Positions 59,721 through 64,000 of a stretch of 64,000 nucleotides of DNA are shown one piece after another. A model generated the notes under the pieces. It was not told where the DNA came from, did no database searches, and saw only the letters and a list, made by a program, of their open reading frames with translations. Numbering within the stretch: position 1 is the stretch's first letter; every line of letters starts with the position of its first letter. The position numbers were made by a program, and so were the translations under genes. Source of the DNA: Bacteroidales bacterium. Lineage in GTDB: Bacteria; Bacteroidota; Bacteroidia; Bacteroidales; UBA7960. The stretch covers positions 1 through 64,000 of the forward strand of contig PUKZ01000104.1 of the NCBI GenBank assembly GCA_003550725.1, in the 5' to 3' direction.

Positions 59721-60431
59721 ATGGGGCAAAAAACAAATCCTATTGGTCTTAGGCTAGGCATTATCAAAGGTTGGGATTCCAACTGGTATGGAGGAAAAAA
59801 TTACGAATCAAAACTTATCGAAGATAACAATATTCGTAAATACCTGCATGTGCGTCTTGCTAAAGCCAATATTTCAAAAATTATTATCGAAAGAACGCTG
59901 AAACTTATTACAGTTACAATAAACACCGCACGACCGGGTATAATAATAGGTAAAGGCGGGCAAGAAGTAGATAAGTTAAAGGAAGAGTTGAAAAAAATCA
60001 CACAAAAAGAAGTACAGATAAACATTTCTGAAATTAAAAGACCTGAAATGGATGCTGTTTTAGTTGCAAAAAACGTATCAAACCAAATTCAGGGGCGAAT
60101 ATCTTTCAGGCGTGCAGTTAAAACAGCAATCGCTTCTACCATGAGGTTGGGCGCGGAAGGAATAAAAATAACTGTTGCTGGCAGACTGGGAGGTGCAGAA
60201 ATGGCAAGAAACGAAACATACAAAGAAGGTCGTATTCCGCTACATACATTAAGAGCCGATATTGATTATGCCCAGTCAGAAGCTCACACCACTTATGGGC
60301 GGATAGGAGTAAAAGTATGGATATGTAAAGGAGAAATATTCGGTAAAAAAGAACTTACACCCTTTATCGAAGAACCATTCAAAGGAAAAGGCCAGGGTGC
60401 AGGCCGAATGAGAAGTAAGAAAAAAAAGTAA
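59721..60431 (+). CDS. rpsC: 30S ribosomal protein S3
   Basis: [38 protein letters not shown]; start at 59721, not the upstream ORF-track ATG. Confidence 0.97.
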   Translation: MGQKTNPIGLRLGIIKGWDSNWYGGKNYESKLIEDNNIRKYLHVRLAKANISKIIIERTLKLITVTINTARPGIIIGKGGQEVDKLKEELKKITQKEVQINISEIKRPEMDAVLVAKNVSNQIQGRISFRRAVKTAIASTMRLGAEGIKITVAGRLGGAEMARNETYKEGRIPLHTLRADIDYAQSEAHTTYGRIGVKVWICKGEIFGKKELTPFIEEPFKGKGQGAGRMRSKKKK

Positions 60432-60469
60432 TTACAGTTTTGTAATATAAAATATAAACTTAAAAGGTA

Positions 60470-60892
60470 ATGTTACAACCGAAAAAAACAAAATTCAGAA
60501 GGCAACAAAAAGGAAAAATGAAGGGCAACACCAAGCGTGGTGCTGAATTGTCATTCGGTTCTTTTGGAATTAAGTCACTACAATCAAAATGGATTACCGG
60601 AAGACAACTGGAAGCTGCTCGACAGGCCATTACAAGACAAATGAAACGTGAGGGGCAATTGTGGATAAGAATATTCCCAGACAAACCTGTTACCAAGAAG
60701 CCTGCCGAAGTTCGTATGGGTAAAGGAAAAGGAACTCCCGAATATTTTGTTGCACGAGTCACACCGGGAAGAATAATATTTGAAGCCGAAGGCGTGCCCC
60801 TGGAAAGAGCAAAAGAAGCTCTCAGACTAGGTTCACAAAAATTGCCCATAAAAACAAAATTTGTAGTTCGAAGAGATTATGTCAAAGAATAG
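60470..60892 (+). CDS. rplP: 50S ribosomal protein L16
   Basis: [36 protein letters not shown]. Confidence 0.98.
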   Translation: MLQPKKTKFRRQQKGKMKGNTKRGAELSFGSFGIKSLQSKWITGRQLEAARQAITRQMKREGQLWIRIFPDKPVTKKPAEVRMGKGKGTPEYFVARVTPGRIIFEAEGVPLERAKEALRLGSQKLPIKTKFVVRRDYVKE

Positions 60893-60914
60893 TTTTTTTA
60901 TAAAAAAAATTTCG

Positions 60915-60922
60915 TATCTTTG
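60915..60922 (+). promoter_or_regulatory. -7 element (TATCTTTG) of a possible internal promoter between rplP and rpmC
   Basis: TATCTTTGCACTCT; a TTT occupies the optimal -33 position (60893-60895). Confidence 0.55.
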
Positions 60923-61031
60923 CACTCTTTTTTAATAACTTTTATAGCTCTTGATATCAGAAATACAAAAGGTTTAGTGTTGTTTTCCGAAACAAAAAGA
61001 CGAGCAAACAATTATATAAATACTACATAAA

Positions 61032-61247
61032 ATGAAAGCATCAGTAATAAGGGAAATGTCAACAAGTGAACTCAATGAAAGACTTGAGGAAGATAAAAAG
61101 CATTTGGTCAGGCTCAGGCTTAACCATGCTGTTTCCCCACTTGAAAATCCAAATAAAATTAAGGCATATCGCAAAATTGTTGCAAGAATTAAAACAGAGC
61201 TAAGAAAAAGAGAAATTGAAGCGAATAATAAAGAAATAAAAAATTAA
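61032..61247 (+). CDS. rpmC: 50S ribosomal protein L29
   Basis: [54 protein letters not shown]. Confidence 0.96.
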   Translation: MKASVIREMSTSELNERLEEDKKHLVRLRLNHAVSPLENPNKIKAYRKIVARIKTELRKREIEANNKEIKN

Positions 61248-61248
61248 C

Positions 61249-61506
61249 ATGGAAACCAGAGGTATAAGAAAGGTAAGAACAGGCACTGTTGAAAGCAATA
61301 AAATGCAAAAATCAATAGTAGTTAAAGTTACCCGACAGGTGAAACATCGTAAATACGGGAAGTATGTAAAAAAACACTCTCGCTTCATGGCTCATGACAT
61401 GAACAATGAATGCAATCCCGGCGATAAGGTCCGTATTATGGAAACCAGGCCACTTAGCAAAAATAAATGTTGGAGATTAGTTGAAATAATTGAAAGAGCA
61501 AAATAA
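61249..61506 (+). CDS. rpsQ: 30S ribosomal protein S17
   Basis: [36 protein letters not shown]. Confidence 0.97.
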   Translation: METRGIRKVRTGTVESNKMQKSIVVKVTRQVKHRKYGKYVKKHSRFMAHDMNNECNPGDKVRIMETRPLSKNKCWRLVEIIERAK

Positions 61507-61509
61507 ATT

Positions 61510-61878
61510 ATGATACAACAAGAATCAAGATTAGCAGTTGCAGACAATAGCGGTGCCAAAGAGGTTTTATGCATCAGGGTTTTAGGTGGTACCAAAAACA
61601 GGTATGCCAATATAGGTGATAAAATTATTGTTACGGTAAAAAACGCTTTACCCGCAGGTAACGTAAAAAAAGGCAGCCTGTCGAAAGCTGTAGTCGTCAG
61701 AACAAAAAACTCTGTCAGAAGAGCCGATGGTTCCTATATTCGCTTTGACGACAATGCAGTAGTTTTGATCACCCCTACTGAAGAAATGAGGGGTACCAGG
61801 ATCTTTGGACCAGTAGCCAGGGAACTAAGAGAAAAACAATATATGAAAATAGTATCATTAGCGCCCGAAGTGCTTTAA
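61510..61878 (+). CDS. rplN: 50S ribosomal protein L14
   Basis: [27 protein letters not shown]. Confidence 0.98.
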   Translation: MIQQESRLAVADNSGAKEVLCIRVLGGTKNRYANIGDKIIVTVKNALPAGNVKKGSLSKAVVVRTKNSVRRADGSYIRFDDNAVVLITPTEEMRGTRIFGPVARELREKQYMKIVSLAPEVL

Positions 61879-61896
61879 TTTATAAAACAATAAACT

Positions 61897-62220
61897 ATGC
61901 AATTCAAAACACATATAAAAAAAGGAGATAACGTAAAAATAATTGCCGGTAATGCTCGTGGACAAGAAGGCAGGGTGCTTAACGTAGATATTAAAAATAA
62001 ACGTGCAATAGTTGAAGGTATTAACATCATTTCTAAGCATACCAAGCCAAATGCCGCAAATCCTCAAGGAGGTATAGTAAAAAAAGAAGCACCTGTTGAT
62101 ATTTCAAACCTGATGCTCGTAGATGCACAGGGAAACCCGACTCGCATAGGACGCAAAATTGATGAATCTACCGGAAAACTTGTACGTTATTCAAAAAAAT
62201 CAGGGGAGGTAATTAAGTGA
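61897..62220 (+). CDS. rplX: 50S ribosomal protein L24
   Basis: [26 protein letters not shown] (KOW motif). Confidence 0.97.
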   Translation: MQFKTHIKKGDNVKIIAGNARGQEGRVLNVDIKNKRAIVEGINIISKHTKPNAANPQGGIVKKEAPVDISNLMLVDAQGNPTRIGRKIDESTGKLVRYSKKSGEVIK

Positions 62221-62777
62221 TGAAATATACACCTAGGCTCAGAAAAAAATACCTGGAAGAAATTGTTCCAAAACTGATGAAAGAGTTTCAGTATAAGAAC
62301 GTAATGGAAGTTCCCAAATTGGTTAAAATTTGTCTTAATCAAGGTGTTGGCGATGCAATTGCAGATAAAAAACTTATAGAAAATGCCGTTGAAGAAATGT
62401 CGATCGTAGCCGGCCAAAAAGCGGTTCCTACAGTGTCAAAAAAAGATATTTCAAATTTTAAATTACGTCGCGGTATGCCTATAGGTTGCAGGTTAACACT
62501 GAGGCGTGAAAGAATGTATGAATTTTTAGACAGGCTAATATCTGTTTCAATACCAAGGGTCAGAGACTTTAGAGGTATAAGCGAAAAAGGATTTGACGGA
62601 AGAGGAAATTATACTATGGGAGTTTCTGAGCAAATAATATTTCCCGAAATTAATATCGACAAAGTTTCCAAAATAATGGGAATGGATATCGTTTTTGTAA
62701 CAACCGCAAAAACTGATAAAGAAGCATATGCACTGTTAAGAGAATTTGGTTTTCCATTTAAAAACATAAAAAATTGA
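62220..62777 (+). CDS. rplE: 50S ribosomal protein L5
   Basis: [33 protein letters not shown] at 62220 overlaps the rplX stop by 1 nt (TGATG). Confidence 0.97.
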   Translation: MKYTPRLRKKYLEEIVPKLMKEFQYKNVMEVPKLVKICLNQGVGDAIADKKLIENAVEEMSIVAGQKAVPTVSKKDISNFKLRRGMPIGCRLTLRRERMYEFLDRLISVSIPRVRDFRGISEKGFDGRGNYTMGVSEQIIFPEINIDKVSKIMGMDIVFVTTAKTDKEAYALLREFGFPFKNIKN

Positions 62778-62786
62778 TATAGTTAT

Positions 62787-63056
62787 ATGGCAAAAGAGTC
62801 TATGAAAGCACGGGAGAAAAAAAGAGAACGTCTCGTAGCAAAATATGCAAAAAAAAGAGCTGAACTCAAAGCAGCAGGCGATTATGTTGGTTTGCAAAAA
62901 CTGCCCAAAAATGCATCCCCTGTTCGCTTACATAACCGATGCAAAATAACGGGGCGCCCAAAAGGCTATATGCGACAGTTTGGAGTTTCCCGGATAAACT
63001 TCAGGGAAATGGCCAATAACGGATTAATCCCGGGTATAAAAAAAGCAAGCTGGTAA
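62787..63056 (+). CDS. rpsN: 30S ribosomal protein S14 (89-aa form lacking the zinc-ribbon cysteines)
   Basis: [48 protein letters not shown]. Confidence 0.97.
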   Translation: MAKESMKAREKKRERLVAKYAKKRAELKAAGDYVGLQKLPKNASPVRLHNRCKITGRPKGYMRQFGVSRINFREMANNGLIPGIKKASW

Positions 63057-63097
63057 ACAAACAGATATAGTGTTGTATAATTTATTATTTAATTAAC

Positions 63098-63496
63098 ATG
63101 ATTACGGATCCAATATCAGATTATTTGACAAGAATTAGAAATGCCATTAAAAGCAATCAGAGAATAGTTGAAATTCCTGCATCAAACTTAAAAAAAGGAA
63201 TTACAAAAATTCTTTATGAAAAAGGTTATATTCTAAATTATAAATTTGTTGATGACAACAAACAGGGAATTATAAAAATAGCTTTAAAATATAACCCGGT
63301 TACTAAGCTTCCGGCTATTAATACACTTGAAAGAGCCAGCAGACCAAGTATCAGGCGATACTGCGGACATGATAACCTTCCGCGTGTTATGAATGGCCTT
63401 GGTATTGCAATTTTATCAACATCCAAAGGTTTGATGACCGATAAGGAAGCAAAAAAACTTAAAACCGGCGGTGAAATTATTTGTTATATAAGTTAA
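63098..63496 (+). CDS. rpsH: 30S ribosomal protein S8
   Basis: [37 protein letters not shown]. Confidence 0.97.
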   Translation: MITDPISDYLTRIRNAIKSNQRIVEIPASNLKKGITKILYEKGYILNYKFVDDNKQGIIKIALKYNPVTKLPAINTLERASRPSIRRYCGHDNLPRVMNGLGIAILSTSKGLMTDKEAKKLKTGGEIICYIS

Positions 63497-63515
63497 AAAG
63501 TAAGAGGAAAAAATT

Positions 63516-64000
63516 ATGTCACGTATTGGAAGTTGGCCTATATCAATTCCCGGGAATGTCGAAGTTAACATTACCCAAAATAATGTTGTGGAAGTTAAAG
63601 GCCCAAAAGGAGAATTGAGACAGGCTGTTAATCCGGCGATAAAAATTAAAATTGAAGACAACACTGTTTATTTTGAGCGCACATCTGATAAAAAAAGATA
63701 CAAAGCTTTACATGGTTTATACAGGGCTTTGGTAAATAATATGATTAATGGGGTATCTGAAGGATATAAAAGAACTCTTATGGTTGCCGGTGTCGGTTTT
63801 AAGGCACAAAATAATGGCCAGATACTTGAACTTTCAATTGGATATTCACATAATATATTTTTAGAAATTCCAAAAGAAATTAAGATAGAAACCGTAACCG
63901 AAAGAGGTAAAAACCCTAAAATAATATTAGAATCGTATGACAAGCAGCTTTTGGGCCAGGTAGTGGCCAAAATAAAGTCATTAAGAAAACCCGAACCATA
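63516..64000 (+). CDS. rplF: 50S ribosomal protein L6, truncated by the window edge
   Basis: MSRIGSWPISIPGNVEVNITQNNVVEVKGPKGEL; no stop before 64000; absent from the ORF track because it runs off the end. Confidence 0.96.
   Translation, partial: MSRIGSWPISIPGNVEVNITQNNVVEVKGPKGELRQAVNPAIKIKIEDNTVYFERTSDKKRYKALHGLYRALVNNMINGVSEGYKRTLMVAGVGFKAQNNGQILELSIGYSHNIFLEIPKEIKIETVTERGKNPKIILESYDKQLLGQVVAKIKSLRKPEP

Noticed and set aside
1-64000. CRISPR arrays, prophage, transposases, toxin-antitoxin, defence or secretion-system loci
   Set aside because: No spaced direct-repeat arrays and no ORF with motifs of these systems were recognised on either strand; the window is dominated by conserved housekeeping genes.

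Overview
AT-rich chromosomal window from a member of the Bacteroidota. This is inferred from gene content and TAnnTTTG-type -7 promoter motifs. It is mostly core housekeeping DNA. From left to right: an intergenic segment rich in inverted repeats (1-520); an S9 peptidase, recJ, trpS, hflX and a lipid A-type acyltransferase; an ECF sigma/anti-sigma pair; a wza/wzc-like pair; tRNA-Arg(CCG); a BCCT transporter plus tandem-USP protein; glyS, pth, rplY and rpsA; psd, cdsA, LUD, ftsH and rsfS; arfB, birA, pyrE and Nudix; coaD, rsmD and DUF3822; Ldh/LptD, amidase and MCE; ilvE, pyrF and prfA; and finally the str-S10-spc ribosomal protein cluster, running off the right edge inside rplF. I found no CRISPR array, prophage, transposase, defence island or secondary-metabolite locus, and no convincing new multi-gene system. 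The most interesting signals are small-scale: long perfect inverted repeats in intergenic DNA, a structured region between the DUF4168 gene and rplY, a very long charged C-terminal tail on ribosomal protein S1, a hexanucleotide-encoded Tyr/Gly tail on the Wzc-like kinase, tandem near-consensus promoters ahead of rpsL with a related internal one before rpmC, a perfect 17-bp hairpin ahead of ilvE, and a very compact divergent pyrE/Nudix junction. Family names come from motif recognition, not database searches.
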